Source of the DNA: JBARRS01 sp049644345
Lineage (GTDB): Bacteria > Actinomycetota > Thermoleophilia > Gaiellales > Gaiellaceae
DNA: 23,951 nt
Direction: 5' to 3'
NCBI GenBank assembly: GCA_049644345.1
Contig: JBARRS010000078.1
Span: forward strand, 1 to 23,951
Shown here one piece after another: positions 1-7,875 of this stretch (the first letter of the stretch is position 1; each line of letters opens with the position of its first letter). The notes beneath the pieces are model-generated. The model did not search any database. It saw nothing but the letters and a program-made list of their open reading frames with translations, and was not told the DNA's origin. The position numbers and the translations under genes were made by a program.

Positions 1-84
1 GTGGACGTCGAACCGAACCCGCGCAAACGCGCTCAGCAACAGCGATTCGAAGCCTTATCGGAGAAGGATTCACCGGCGCGTTGA
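1..84 (+). CDS. C-terminal end of an unidentified protein (cut by window start)
   Basis: Frame 1 is open from the first base to a TGA at 82-84. It gives 27 residues rich in Arg, Gln and Glu (ending SEKDSPAR). No family can be recognised from so short a tail. It could also be a chance open frame. If real, it is the last gene before the first attachment-like repeat at 161. Confidence 0.3.
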   Translation: MDVEPNPRKRAQQQRFEALSEKDSPAR

Positions 85-160
85 CGCTCGGTGGACGCCG
101 AGGCTCGTTCTCGTCGCCCCTGGCGACAACGAAAGGAGTTGATCAGCAGGAACTTTGAGA

Positions 161-330
161 AGCCCTCTGACGGACTCGAACCGTCGACCCCCTCCTTACC
201 AGGAACTTCGCACGCAACTGGTGGCAGCCGGTGGCAACGGTTTTGGCTTGTTTTCGCCCCTTCCGCGCTCAGGCGATTTGCCACTGATTGCCACCGGTTG
301 CAACCACGGGGCTCCATAAAGGCTCCATCC
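161..330. repeat. Attachment-like repeat R1: tRNA-Thr 3' remnant plus integrase arm-like sites
   Basis: Positions 161-202, read on the minus strand, match the 3' half of a tRNA-Thr: anticodon loop, GGAGG stem, T-arm and acceptor AGAGGGCT. The T-stem (GACGG/CCGTC) differs from that of the intact tRNA at 22528 but pairs with itself. Arm-like tandem sites follow: GGTGGCAGCCGGTGGCAACG at 220-239, then inverted TTGCCAC/TTGCCACC units at 276-300 and the palindrome GGTTGCAACC at 296-305. The copy ends with GGCTCCATAAAGGCTCCAT at 310-328. The 43 bp at 288-330 are identical in R2 and R4 and differ at one base in R3. The core has lost one base relative to R3 (TTACCAGG instead of TTACCATGG). It is read as the left attachment site of element E1. 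Positions 331-547 hold nothing else recognisable. Confidence 0.75.
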
Positions 331-547
331 TCTGTTGTCCGTGTTGCTACGTGGCGGCGGCGCGTAAAGCGCGGATCATGCGGTGCGCGCTGCTTTGCTG
401 GCTCGAGAGAGGGCGCGAGTCGTCGAGATCGGTGCTACGTTGGGTAGTGCCTTCTGGCTCAGAATCCTCGCCCGCCAGGCGACGCGGTAAGACGTGCTCG
501 GTTGAAGGTCGGCTCGGTCAGAGGCATCCACTCGAAGGAGGCCATCA

Positions 548-874
548 ATGGCCACCACCAATTCGTCCGCGACGCCGGTCATGGACGCTCGCAAGACGAG
601 CATCCTCGCTCGCTTCACGCCCACGTCCCATGTGACTCCGGAACAGTACGACGAGACCATCCGCCGGCTGGAGAAGTCAGGCGACTGGCTGCCGGAGGGA
701 CTCGAGTACCACGTCGCCTTCAAGTCGGACGGCAAGTTCCGAGTCAGCGAGATCTGGGACTCGCGCGAGCAGTTCGACGCGTTCGGCGAGCGTCTGATGC
801 CGGTGCTGAAGGACGTTGGGATCGAGCCGGGTAAGCCCGAGATGCTCGAGATCCACAACATCATCAAACGCTAA
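548..874 (+). CDS. Small dimeric alpha/beta-barrel-like protein (ABM/EthD-like)
   Basis: The product is 108 residues with no signal peptide or membrane segment. A strong ribosome binding site (AAGGAGG, 535-541) lies 6 bases before the ATG and fixes the start. The layout suggests the ferredoxin-like dimeric alpha/beta-barrel fold used by antibiotic-biosynthesis-monooxygenase-type and EthD-type proteins: a first strand (about residues 18-23), a helix with EQYDETIRRLE, a central strand with EYHVAFKSD, a strand with FRVSEIWDS, then a helix with EQFDAFGERLMPVL. SEIWDSREQFDAF is typical of such small proteins. No catalytic residue can be assigned, so this is a fold guess. It is monocistronic, inside element E1, and followed by a hairpin terminator at 907. 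Confidence 0.7.
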   Translation: MATTNSSATPVMDARKTSILARFTPTSHVTPEQYDETIRRLEKSGDWLPEGLEYHVAFKSDGKFRVSEIWDSREQFDAFGERLMPVLKDVGIEPGKPEMLEIHNIIKR

Positions 875-906
875 GAAGATCGCGTGACGAGCAGGGGCCG
901 GACTGG

Positions 907-946
907 CCGAGCAAACGGAGGCGCGGATTTGCGCCGGGTTGCTCGG
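907..946. terminator. Bidirectional hairpin between convergent genes
   Basis: CCGAGCAA (907-914) pairs with TTGCTCGG (939-946). An inner GGCGC/GCGCC stem (920-924 with 931-935) makes a long two-part hairpin. It lies between the plus-strand gene ending at 874 and the minus-strand gene ending at 1015, where a shared terminator is expected. There is no long T-run. Confidence 0.6.
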
Positions 947-1014
947 GAGAAGTTCGGCCCTTGAGCGTTCCGGCGCGCGTGGTCGTCACTCGGAGACAGT
1001 CCAGTGCGACGCGA

Positions 1015-2085
1015 TCAGGCTCCGGTCCGAGCGGGGAGCAGCAACCGCGCGGTGCGCCAGGCAAAAGCGAAGATCAGGACGGCTGCTCCGGAGAAGACTC
1101 CCAGGGCGCCCACGCAGAGAGAGGCAGCAAGCGCCTGCGATGTTCCGACACCCGAGGCGGCGAGCGCGGCGGTTCCGGCCCCTGCCTGTGTGGCGGCGCC
1201 CGCCGGCCCGATCGGCAGCGCCGCGGCCGCGGCACCGGCGCAGAGAAACAGAAGGGCGAGCGGGAATGAGTAACCCAGTCCGAGCGTGCCGAGCATGATG
1301 AAGCACGCCCCTCCGCGGACGACCCAGCAGCCGAAGACGAACGCCCACGCCTGCGTTGCGCGGTACAGCGAGGTCGTGCGCGGGCTCAACCAGCGGCCGA
1401 GCCGGAAGCGCAGGGCGCGTTCGCTTCCGGCGAGGCGCGGCAGGGCCACGATCACCGCAGCGGCCGCGATCCCGGCTCCCACTACAACCGCGAGCGCGAC
1501 ACGCACACCAACCCCAGCTCCTGGGAAGGCCACGGCGACGGCGGCGAGCGGCGCCAGCGCGGCGCTGTCGATCAGGCCGAGCATGACCAGCGAGAGGCCG
1601 ATTGCCCGCAGACCGGCAGGACAACCTGGGTAGCGGCGCACGACCGCGATCCGCATCGCATCGTCGAAGCGGCCGGGAAGGACGACACCGATCAGCGCCG
1701 CGCCGCCGTTACCGGCGACGAGCGCAAGCGGAGAGGGCCGCTCGCGGTTCGTAAACAGCCGTGCCCACCCGAATGCCTTGAGCGCCTGGGCAAGGAGAAG
1801 CAGCACCCCGGCCGCCACGAGCAAGCCTGGCTGGCCGTGCGAGAGCGGCCACGAGGTCGTCGCAAAATGACGGACCGCCAGGAACGCGAGAAGGAGCATG
1901 ACGGCGCCCGACCCGAGACCGAGTCCCCAGCGCGTCCTCCGTGAGTGTCGAAGCTGCCAGAGGGCCCGCATCAGCAGGCGATAGCGGCCCTCGAGCACGA
2001 CCGGTGCAGCTGAGACGGCGATCCTCGCCAGCGGATCCCGTTCCAGCTGGATATCCGGCGGGAGGAGCGTTGGGGTTTCCGTCAT
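1015..2085 (-). CDS. Lysylphosphatidylglycerol synthase TM region-like membrane protein (flippase-like)
   Basis: This is an integral membrane protein of 356 residues with about eight hydrophobic segments after a roughly 50-residue cytoplasmic N-terminus. The block LPGRFDDAMRIAVVRRYPG followed by a hydrophobic helix is typical of the LPG_synthase_TM (UPF0104) family. That family covers the membrane half of MprF and stand-alone lipid-flippase-like proteins. The soluble aminoacyl-transferase domain of MprF is absent, so lysine transfer to phosphatidylglycerol is not implied. The ATG at 2085 is preferred over an upstream in-frame ATG at 2115 because GAAGGAAG lies about 4 bases before it. It is divergent from the PP2C gene at 2229. 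A role in envelope lipid or glycolipid export is inferred from the family only. Confidence 0.75.
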   Translation of the reverse strand: MTETPTLLPPDIQLERDPLARIAVSAAPVVLEGRYRLLMRALWQLRHSRRTRWGLGLGSGAVMLLLAFLAVRHFATTSWPLSHGQPGLLVAAGVLLLLAQALKAFGWARLFTNRERPSPLALVAGNGGAALIGVVLPGRFDDAMRIAVVRRYPGCPAGLRAIGLSLVMLGLIDSAALAPLAAVAVAFPGAGVGVRVALAVVVGAGIAAAAVIVALPRLAGSERALRFRLGRWLSPRTTSLYRATQAWAFVFGCWVVRGGACFIMLGTLGLGYSFPLALLFLCAGAAAAALPIGPAGAATQAGAGTAALAASGVGTSQALAASLCVGALGVFSGAAVLIFAFAWRTARLLLPARTGA

Positions 2086-2228
2086 GCGCTTCCTTCGAGG
2101 AACCACGGGCAGCATGTCACCTCATGTCGGCGCCGCCCGCTCGATTCTGGGCGTCGAGCGGCGCCTGGCGGTTCGGGACGTGGACGGACGGCTGGGTCTT
2201 GGCGAGCGGTCGCGCTAGGTTTCGCGAG

Positions 2229-3539
2229 ATGGGTCAGAGTGGGCGATCGCCTGTGAACCTGAATGCGTTACTGGCGGCGGTCGAGGCGGCGCCGCCGGTC
2301 GCGGCGGTCGACGTGCTGGCCGGCGAACTTGCGGAAGCGATCGGTGCGCGCGAGGTCAGCTTTTTGATCGCCGACTTCAGCGGGCGCTCGCTGATTCGAC
2401 TGGGCCATTCGGGCGGACAAGGACGTTTGCAGGGGAAGGAGACCGCGGAGCGGGTGCCGTTGGCTGGGACGCCGCACGGGCAGGCACTAGCCACCCAAGC
2501 CGTCGAGGTGATCGCGGAGGATGGCGGCGCTCGGTTGTTCGCGCCGGTGACCAGCCGCGGCGAGGCGGTCGGCGTGCTGGAGCTGGGGCTGGCGGACTTC
2601 CCGGCTGAGCAGACGGTGGCGGATGTGGCTCTGGCGGCGCACTTTTTGGCGTACGTGGTGATTGCGAACCGCCGCTACACCGATCTCTTCGAGTGGGGAC
2701 AGCGCTCGGTGCCGCTGTCGTTGGCGGCGGAGATCCAGCATCGGCTGCTACCCGGTGCCTTTACCTGCGAGGCCGGGCAGTTCACGCTCGCCGCCTGGCT
2801 ACAACCGGCGGGTGAGATCGGCGGCGACACCTTCGATTTCTCGCTGGACCGAGACGCGCTGCATGTGTCGATGACAGACGCGATGGGCCACACGATGGAG
2901 GCGGCGCTGCTGGCGACGGTGCTGGTCGGAGCTCTACGCAACGCCCGCCGGCGAGGGGTGGAGCTGGCCGAGCAGGCGCGGCTGGCAAGTGATGCGCTGG
3001 CCGAGCAGGCCGGCGAGGACCAGTTCGTCACCGGCCTGCTCGTGCGGATCGACCTATCCAGAGCCACGGCGGGCATCGTCAACGCCGGCCATCCGCCGCC
3101 GCTGCGGCTGCGGGCCGGGCAGGTCGAGCAGATTCATCTGGAGGCTGACCGTCCGTTCGGCATGCAGCGCGGAGGCGGCTACCGGGTGCAGGCGCTCGAA
3201 TTGGAGGTTGGCGACCGGCTGATGTTCGTCACCGACGGCATGCTGGAGCGCGACGCCGAGCGCATGAACATCACCGCCATCCTCACCGCGTCCATGAACA
3301 TGCACGCCCGAGAGGCGGTGCAGCACCTCACGCAAGCTGTCCTCGAGGCAAGCGGTGGTCAGCTACGCGACGACGCCACGGCACTCTGTCTCGATTGGCA
3401 CGGCGGCCCTCCCCGTGACCGCGACGCCAGTTCGGGAGCAGACCGCGAGGTGCGGGTATCCCGGCGCCGGGGCCGAGCCTTCGCTGTAGCCGGCGCTCAT
3501 CCAGGAGGGCCGCTTCTGCCGGGAACGGTGGAGCGTTAG
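2229..3539 (+). CDS. GAF-SpoIIE protein serine/threonine phosphatase (PP2C family)
   Basis: The product is 436 residues and soluble. Residues about 10-150 form a GAF-like sensor domain. Residues about 165-390 form a SpoIIE/RsbU-type PP2C phosphatase with its metal-binding motifs: IGGDTFDF (D200), TDAMGHTMEAA (D217), NAGHPPPL, FVTDGMLE (D336) and DDATALCL (D381). A 45-residue Arg-rich tail follows. Such enzymes usually dephosphorylate anti-anti-sigma (STAS) proteins in partner-switching control of SigB/SigF-type sigma factors; a STAS protein is encoded at 12932, though nothing shows the two interact. The open frame extends upstream (ATG at 2124 also possible). 2229 is chosen because homology to GAF domains begins just after it. 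No clear ribosome site decides it. The stop overlaps the convergent PRC-barrel gene by 4 bases. Confidence 0.85.
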   Translation: MGQSGRSPVNLNALLAAVEAAPPVAAVDVLAGELAEAIGAREVSFLIADFSGRSLIRLGHSGGQGRLQGKETAERVPLAGTPHGQALATQAVEVIAEDGGARLFAPVTSRGEAVGVLELGLADFPAEQTVADVALAAHFLAYVVIANRRYTDLFEWGQRSVPLSLAAEIQHRLLPGAFTCEAGQFTLAAWLQPAGEIGGDTFDFSLDRDALHVSMTDAMGHTMEAALLATVLVGALRNARRRGVELAEQARLASDALAEQAGEDQFVTGLLVRIDLSRATAGIVNAGHPPPLRLRAGQVEQIHLEADRPFGMQRGGGYRVQALELEVGDRLMFVTDGMLERDAERMNITAILTASMNMHAREAVQHLTQAVLEASGGQLRDDATALCLDWHGGPPRDRDASSGADREVRVSRRRGRAFAVAGAHPGGPLLPGTVER

Positions 3540-3895
3540 CGGCGGGCGAGCCGGCGGCCACTCTCGGTGTCGGGCGGCGTGTAGTTGAGCTCGTAGTGGT
3601 GGTAGAGGGTTGACTCGTCCGCCCGCGAGAGCTCGTCGCCGTGCAGTTCGATATTGGGCGCGCTCTTGACTTGCTCCCTCGTCACCGCCATTTGCAGGGC
3701 GTCCGGGCCGATCGTGATCCCTGCCAGCGGCACGAAGGTCAGGTGGCGGCCGATCAAGCCCTCCTTGACGGTGCCGAACATCGGCTCGTCGGTCTCGACG
3801 TCGACGTATACGTCCTGGAGCTTGCCGATCTTCTCCCCGTCGCGGTCAACCAGCGTCTTGCCGTGCCACTCGGCGATGTTCTGGTGATGGGCCAT
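3536..3895 (-). CDS. PRC-barrel domain protein
   Basis: The product is 119 residues and soluble. The first 75 residues form a PRC-barrel: EWHGKTLVDRDGEKIGKLQDVY, then strands around residues 36-60 with FGTVKEGLIGRHLTFVPL. A charged tail follows (YHHYELNYTPPDTESGRR). Stand-alone PRC-barrel proteins of this length are common in actinobacteria and often belong to stress regulons. Their ligands are mostly unknown. AAGGAGG at 3903-3909 sits 7 bases before the ATG at 3895, so the longer open frame to 4183 is not used (it runs into repeat R2). The gene is convergent with the PP2C gene, and the two stop codons share bases 3536-3539. Confidence 0.88.
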   Translation of the reverse strand: MAHHQNIAEWHGKTLVDRDGEKIGKLQDVYVDVETDEPMFGTVKEGLIGRHLTFVPLAGITIGPDALQMAVTREQVKSAPNIELHGDELSRADESTLYHHYELNYTPPDTESGRRLARR

Positions 3896-4010
3896 TGTTG
3901 TGCCTCCTTGCGGCGAACGCTGCCCGTCGATATGCCGCCAGCTTAGCTCCGTGGCACGCCCGTTACGGCGGCGGCTGTAATCGGCGTAGCTGCTCGCCTT
4001 AGCAGGGATT

Positions 4011-4250
4011 GACCCCCTCCTTCTCAGGGAGGGGACCTCCCGTAACGGGTGGCAGCCCACGGCAGACGCCCTGCTTACCATGCGCTCCAAACCGCAAGCG
4101 GTCGCAACCCACGGCAACGGTTTCGGCTTGTTTTTGGGGTTTTCGACGCTGCGCGATTTGCGACCGGTTGCCACCGGTTGCAACCACGGGGCTCCATAAA
4201 GGCTCCATCCTTTGTAATCATTCGAGGCAACAGACTCGTCGGTGATGTTT
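4011..4250. repeat. Attachment-like repeat R2 (attP-like, arms on both sides of the core)
   Basis: The core CCCTGCTTACCATG (4069-4082) is followed 116 bp later by GGCTCCATAAAGGCTCCAT (4190-4208) and the same inverted arm sites as R1. Left of the core, where R1 and R3 have a tRNA 3' half, R2 has arm-like AACGGGTGGCAGCCCACGG. Further left is a hairpin that, on the minus strand, has tRNA anticodon-arm geometry: stem CCTCC/GGAGG and loop CTGAGAA. Positions 4025-4082 match 18223-18280 of R4 at 57 of 58 bases. Downstream the copy extends through TTTGTAATCATTCGAGGCAA (4212-4231), shared with R3 and with a half copy at 5201. Confidence 0.7.
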
Positions 4251-4353
4251 GGCCGGACCCCTTCTGTAACTGAGAGGGGGTCATCGCGCTTCGCATCGCA
4301 AACCGGAGGCTGGCCTTTCGTCCACGCTCGACCCCGACGTAAAGCGCGGGCGG

Positions 4354-4380
4354 GCGGAGCGTCAGTATCGGAGGCTCCGC
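4354..4380 (-). terminator. Hairpin downstream of the MmcQ-like gene
   Basis: GCGGAGC (4354-4360) pairs with GCTCCGC (4374-4380) around a 13-base loop, directly after the stop codon of the minus-strand gene ending at 4382. There is no T-run, so it may be an imperfect or Rho-assisted terminator. Confidence 0.4.
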
Positions 4381-4381
4381 G

Positions 4382-4783
4382 TCATTTGTCTGCGTCCTGG
4401 GATCGGAGGTACTCGTGCGCAAGCTTTGGGGGCGCGCATGCGAGCCAGGCGTCGACGATTGCTTCCCGCACGTTTCCCTTGGTGGCCGTTTGCAGCTGGA
4501 TCAGGACGCCCGCGTAGCCGTCGAAGTGCGGGATCGTGAAGAAGCCTCTCGGCCGTGCGGCAAGGAGCGCATCCTTGTCGTCGAGATCCGCAACGCGAAC
4601 CGCGACGATCGGCCCCTCGGGCGGGCTCGCGTCACCAAAGCGTCGGATGTCGGCTTTGCTGAAGGGACGCACCCAGGCGAAGCCCTTCCCGCCGACAAAC
4701 CAGGTCCGTGTTCCGTGGCGCTCCCCCTCCGTCACTTCCGGCAGCGCCATCGCGATCCGGGCGACATCATCGACGGTGACCAT
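4382..4783 (-). CDS. MmcQ/YjbR family protein
   Basis: The product is 133 residues and soluble. It starts with VDDVARIAMALPEVTEGERHG, the usual opening of MmcQ/YjbR (CyaY-like fold) proteins. It continues with TWFVGGKGFAWVRPF, a DKDALLAARPRGFFTIPHFDGYAGVL block, and a C-terminal helix REAIVDAWLACAPPKLAHEY. The length and order fit the family. Members are often annotated as DNA-binding, but the biochemical role is unsettled. No good ribosome binding site precedes the ATG at 4783. The gene lies between R2 and a half copy of the attachment repeat (5201), next to a broken LuxR-type gene. Confidence 0.8.
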   Translation of the reverse strand: MVTVDDVARIAMALPEVTEGERHGTRTWFVGGKGFAWVRPFSKADIRRFGDASPPEGPIVAVRVADLDDKDALLAARPRGFFTIPHFDGYAGVLIQLQTATKGNVREAIVDAWLACAPPKLAHEYLRSQDADK

Positions 4784-4795
4784 TTGCCAGAAACG

Positions 4796-4891
4796 TTAGA
4801 CCCGGGGGCTCAGTGCGGGACCGAGGCCCGCCTGGTAGGCGATGACGACGAGCTGGACGCGGTCGCGTGCGTGCAGCTTGGCGAGGATCCG
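4796..4891 (-). pseudogene. C-terminal remnant of a LuxR/NarL-type response regulator
   Basis: Read on the minus strand, 31 codons encode RILAKLHARDRVQLVVIAYQ followed by AGLGPALSPRV and TAA. This closely resembles the last helix and tail of NarL-type LuxR response regulators (RILAKLGxRDRxQAV). An in-frame stop lies a few codons upstream, and the HTH motif and receiver domain are absent. The gene is therefore a truncated relic. The rest of 4892-5200 has charged, open but unrecognised frames that look like degraded coding DNA. Confidence 0.55.
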
Positions 4892-5200
4892 CCTCCCCGG
4901 TGGCCTCCAGCTCGTTCAGCCGCCGAGTTCTTCGAGGCGTTCCCGAAGGCTCCAGCTCGGTCGGAGTCGGCGGACCGGTTTCCAGGTGACGCCGAGCCGG
5001 TTCGCCGATCTGCCGGAGCCCTCTACGCTCGGCGGTCCGCGCGTCAGTTACCTCCGCATGACGTCGTTCTTCGATCACCTGCTCGCCCGCGCGGCGTGCC
5101 GCATCGCGGGCGCCCTCAGCGGCGGCGCTTCGAATTACGTCGGACTTCGGCTTTCGTCAGCGACGCGAAGTCGAGACCGGCGTCTGCGACGCCCAAGCCA

Positions 5201-5252
5201 CGTGGCTCCATCAGGGCTCCATCTTTGTAATCCGTTGAGGCAACGGACGATT
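5201..5252. repeat. Half copy of the attachment-like repeat (double motif and downstream part)
   Basis: GTGGCTCCATCAGGGCTCCA is followed by TCTTTGTAATCCGTTGAGGC and AACGGAC. This matches the right-hand ends of R2 (4190-4238) and R3 (8748-8797). Core and arm sites are missing. The copy ends exactly where the stop codon of the histidine kinase (5251-5253) lies, so a past rearrangement ended at the gene's 3' end. Confidence 0.6.
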
Positions 5253-6585
5253 ATTCGGCGGCGCGTGAGGAGTCTGCTACGGGGAGCGTGAGCGTGAATG
5301 TCGCTCCTTGTGAGCTTGGGTCGCAGGTGAGGTCGCCGTTGTGCTGGCGGGCGATCCTGCGGGCGATTGCGAGTCCGAGTCCCGTGCCGTTTTGCGCCTG
5401 GTTGAGGCGCGAAAAGCGTTGGAAGATGTGTTCGCGGTCGGCTTCGGGGATCCCGGGGCCGTTGTCGGTGATCTGGACCTCGACCGTTGCGTCCCGCACT
5501 CGGGCGTTCACCTCGATGTTCCCTGCTGGTGGGACGGCGGCGAGCGCGTTGTCGAGCAGGTTGGTGAGAACGCGTAGGAGTGCCTGCTCGTCGCCGCGCA
5601 CGGAGGCGTCGTCTGTCTTGAGGGTGATTGTTGTTCCCGTCTTTTGGCGGCGGGCATCCGCGACGGCTGTTTGTAGGAGCCGGTGGACGTCGATCGGCTC
5701 AGCCGGCTGGTCAGTTGTCCCCTCGAGGCGCGCGAGGTTGAGCAGGTCATTGATCAGGCGGCCGAGGCGCGCAGTGTTACGGGCGAGTGCGGCTTCCTGT
5801 TCGTCGCGGTGTGGCCGTTCGGGCTGTTCGCGGAGGAGCGTCTCGACGCTCGCCTGGAGAGCTGCTACGGGTGTGCGCAGCTCGTGTGCGGCGTCGGCGA
5901 GGAAGCGTCGCATTGCTGCTTCCGTTTCTTCGGCCTGCGTGAGAGCGCCTTCAAGCGCATCGACCATCTGATCGAAGGCAGCGGCAAGGCGCCCGAGCTC
6001 CGTGTCGGTCCGGGTCGGCCGCAGGCGCAGGCTTCGCTCGCCGGCTGCGATCTTGGTTGCGGTCGCGATCACCTCGGCGAGTGGGCGAAGCGCTGTCTTC
6101 GTTCCGCGGAGGACGAGCAGGCTCGCGAGCGCGAGCGCGGCGAGCGCGACCGCGATCTCGACCAGCAAGAGCCGGTTGACGGCGTGGCTGATCGGGTTGT
6201 CGCTGGCGGTGAAGGTGACTCGTGTCCCGTCCGGGAGCACCTCGTTCAGTGCGAGCAGCGACCCGTGCGTTGCAATGCTCGTTCCCGGCTTGACCGGCGG
6301 AGCGTTCTGACCGGGAGCTTTCTTGCCGGCCGGGAGTTGCGGCTTTGCGTCGCCGATCTTCGTCGCGATCCCTTCGAGCGCGAGCCCGGGCACGAGCTCC
6401 TTCGCGGCGGTGCCCGAGCCCGCGCGCTCGACTGTCTTGCCGGCCGCAGTCAGGTGATGGCGGAGGTCCCGCTGCAGGCTGGAGCGGTAGGCGAGCGTGA
6501 CCGCCGTGATCACGACCGCGAGGACGAGCGCGAGCAGTCCGAGTGTGACGAAGCTGACGCGGAAACGGAGCGAGTCCGTGTTCAT
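5251..6585 (-). CDS. Sensor histidine kinase (HAMP, OmpR-partner class)
   Basis: The product is 444 residues and membrane bound. TM1 is at about 11-33, an extracytoplasmic loop of about 105 residues follows, and TM2 is at about 139-160. A HAMP linker spans about 160-212. HisKA contains FLADAAHELRTPV (phospho-accepting H234). The HATPase domain has the N-box LTNLLDNAL (N346), G1 box DNGPGIP (374-380) and GTGLGLAIARR (G2). All catalytic boxes are intact. It overlaps the upstream response regulator by 4 bases (ATGA), so the two form a translationally coupled two-component operon. The loop rich in Lys, Pro and Gly has no recognisable sensor fold, so the stimulus is unknown. The domain order resembles MprB/TcrY-type kinases of actinobacteria. 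Confidence 0.92.
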   Translation of the reverse strand: MNTDSLRFRVSFVTLGLLALVLAVVITAVTLAYRSSLQRDLRHHLTAAGKTVERAGSGTAAKELVPGLALEGIATKIGDAKPQLPAGKKAPGQNAPPVKPGTSIATHGSLLALNEVLPDGTRVTFTASDNPISHAVNRLLLVEIAVALAALALASLLVLRGTKTALRPLAEVIATATKIAAGERSLRLRPTRTDTELGRLAAAFDQMVDALEGALTQAEETEAAMRRFLADAAHELRTPVAALQASVETLLREQPERPHRDEQEAALARNTARLGRLINDLLNLARLEGTTDQPAEPIDVHRLLQTAVADARRQKTGTTITLKTDDASVRGDEQALLRVLTNLLDNALAAVPPAGNIEVNARVRDATVEVQITDNGPGIPEADREHIFQRFSRLNQAQNGTGLGLAIARRIARQHNGDLTCDPSSQGATFTLTLPVADSSRAAE

Positions 6586-7253
6586 CGCGCGGCGAAGCGG
6601 TACCCCAGCCCGCGCACGGTCTCGAGCACACGCGGTCCGTTGGCTTCGAGCTTGCGACGCAAAGCACTCACGTGCACCTCGACCACATTCGGGTCGAAGG
6701 CCTCGTAGCCCCAGACCTGGGTAAGCAGCTGATGCTTGGACAGCACCATGCCGCGGTGTCGGACGAAGAACGCCAACAAGCGCAGCTCGGTCGGAGTGAG
6801 CGCCAAGTCGCGGCCGGCGCGGCTGGCGAGGCCAGCCTTCTCATCGACCAGCGTGTCGCCGGCTTCGAGCGGCGCACTCAGCCGGCCCGTTCGGTGCAGC
6901 ACGGCGCGCACGCGCGCGAGCAGCTCCTCGAGCGCGAACGGCTTGACCAGATAATCGTCGGCGCCGAGTTCGAAGCCGGCGAGGCGATCGTCGACAGCGT
7001 CGCGGGCGGTGAGAAAGACGATCGGCAGGTCGCGGCAACCGCGCAGGCGGCGCGCCAGCTCGAAGCCGTTGCCGTGCGGGAGCATAACGTCGAGGACCGC
7101 CAGGTCGGGCGCCGTCGCGAGGATCGTGTCGGCGTCGCTTGCGTCGGGGAAAGCTGCGACCGCGAACCCCTCGCCATGTAACGCCCGCTCGACCGCGTTG
7201 CGGACAGCCTCATCGTCTTCGACCACGACCACGCGGAGCTGTCTCTCGCTCAT
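6582..7253 (-). CDS. OmpR/PhoB-family response regulator
   Basis: The product is 223 residues. The receiver domain is at 1-120 with the acidic pair VEDDE, phospho-acceptor D55 in LAVLDVMLPHGNGFE, T82 in FLTARD and K104 in YLVKPFA. The winged-helix trans_reg_C domain is at about 128-222 with LALTPTELRLLAFF, QVWGYEAFDPNVVEVHVSAL and VRGLGYRF. All phosphotransfer residues are present. It is the first gene of an operon with the kinase at 5251 and is divergent from the secreted-protein gene at 7381, which makes that gene the natural first target to test. The shared intergenic region contains an 11-bp-phased direct repeat (7276-7291). Confidence 0.93.
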   Translation of the reverse strand: MSERQLRVVVVEDDEAVRNAVERALHGEGFAVAAFPDASDADTILATAPDLAVLDVMLPHGNGFELARRLRGCRDLPIVFLTARDAVDDRLAGFELGADDYLVKPFALEELLARVRAVLHRTGRLSAPLEAGDTLVDEKAGLASRAGRDLALTPTELRLLAFFVRHRGMVLSKHQLLTQVWGYEAFDPNVVEVHVSALRRKLEANGPRVLETVRGLGYRFAAR

Positions 7254-7273
7254 CGGTGAAGTATCCGCCTGCG

Positions 7274-7291
7274 AAGCTGAGCGTTCGCTGA
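7274..7291. promoter_or_regulatory. Possible response-regulator binding repeat
   Basis: GCTGA occurs at 7276-7280 and 7287-7291, exactly one helical turn apart (11 bp), in the 127-bp gap between the divergent response regulator and the secreted-protein gene. OmpR-family dimers bind tandem direct repeats with this spacing. Short repeats can arise by chance, so confidence is low. Confidence 0.3.
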
Positions 7292-7380
7292 AGATCGGGC
7301 GGGCTTCAGGGCCAGCTCAGGAACGGTTGCGACGCTAACCACCGATGCGTCAAACGCTCACCGAGAGCTAAGGAGGAACA

Positions 7381-7773
7381 ATGAAGACCGGCTTTCTCAA
7401 TCGGCGCACGCTCGCGACCGCTGTGGTCGCAAGCGTGGCAGCGGTCGGCTCCATCGCCGGAGTCAGCTTCGCGCAAGGCAACGGAACCAAGGGCAACGAA
7501 ACCAAGAGCCCCGCTGCGACCGAGACTGCACAGAAGAGCCAGCTCCCGGCCAGCCCGGCCGACGGCGCGATCCTCGCCGGCGTCCACACGGCACTGCAAC
7601 GGCTGGTCGCGAACGGAACGATCAGCCAGCACCAGGCCGACGCAGTGCAGCGACAGGCCGCCGCCGGCTCGATCGATCCCCGAACACTTGTCCAGAGCGG
7701 CCTCGTCAATGACGCGCAGATGCGCGCGATCGGCGACAGCCTCGACCAGGTCAAGCAAGCCGCAGGCAACTAA
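7381..7773 (+). CDS. Small secreted protein of unknown function
   Basis: The product is 130 residues. A classical signal peptide covers about 1-31: RR-containing start, hydrophobic TLATAVVASVAAVGSIAGV, and likely cleavage after FA. The mature part begins with a Gly/Asn/Thr/Lys-rich linker (32-55). A helical region follows with ALQRLVANGTISQHQADAVQ and a second unit DPRTLVQSGLVNDAQMRAIGDSL; these look like two copies of a short 'helix-start, G-x-I/V-x-x-x-Q' unit. There are no cysteines. A strong ribosome site AAGGAGGA (7371-7378) lies 2-3 bases before the ATG. The gene is divergent from the response regulator at 6582, so it may be controlled by that two-component system. The family is not recognised. 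Confidence 0.8.
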   Translation: MKTGFLNRRTLATAVVASVAAVGSIAGVSFAQGNGTKGNETKSPAATETAQKSQLPASPADGAILAGVHTALQRLVANGTISQHQADAVQRQAAAGSIDPRTLVQSGLVNDAQMRAIGDSLDQVKQAAGN

Positions 7774-7875
7774 CGGCTTCATGCCGCATTGGTACGGGTC
7801 GGCGGGGCGCAGGGCGCTCGTTGGGCTCTCCGATTTCACCGTCTCCGCGCAAGCCGACGCAACACCACGCGCACC

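Noticed and set aside
33..317. Minus-strand open frame over R1, with similar ones over R2 (3999-4422), R3 (8487-8766) and R4 (18158-18406), all starting MEP..
   Set aside because: They translate the attachment repeats and tRNA 3' halves. The shared 'protein' GVDGSSPSEG is simply the tRNA T-arm read as codons. Conservation is of DNA sites, not of protein.
1941..2228. Upstream extension of the PP2C frame
   Set aside because: It overlaps the divergent membrane-protein gene and its promoter and shows no domain.
3536..3539. Four-base stop-to-stop overlap of PP2C and PRC-barrel genes as a regulatory device
   Set aside because: Such tight convergent ends are common in compact genomes and nothing else suggests a function.
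4415..5230. Plus-strand 271-codon frame opposite MmcQ and the LuxR relic
   Set aside because: No recognisable domain. The minus strand holds a recognisable MmcQ/YjbR protein and ends in repeat DNA.
5683..6708. Plus-strand open frame of 341 codons opposite the histidine kinase
   Set aside because: It is the antisense shadow of a gene whose catalytic boxes are all intact.
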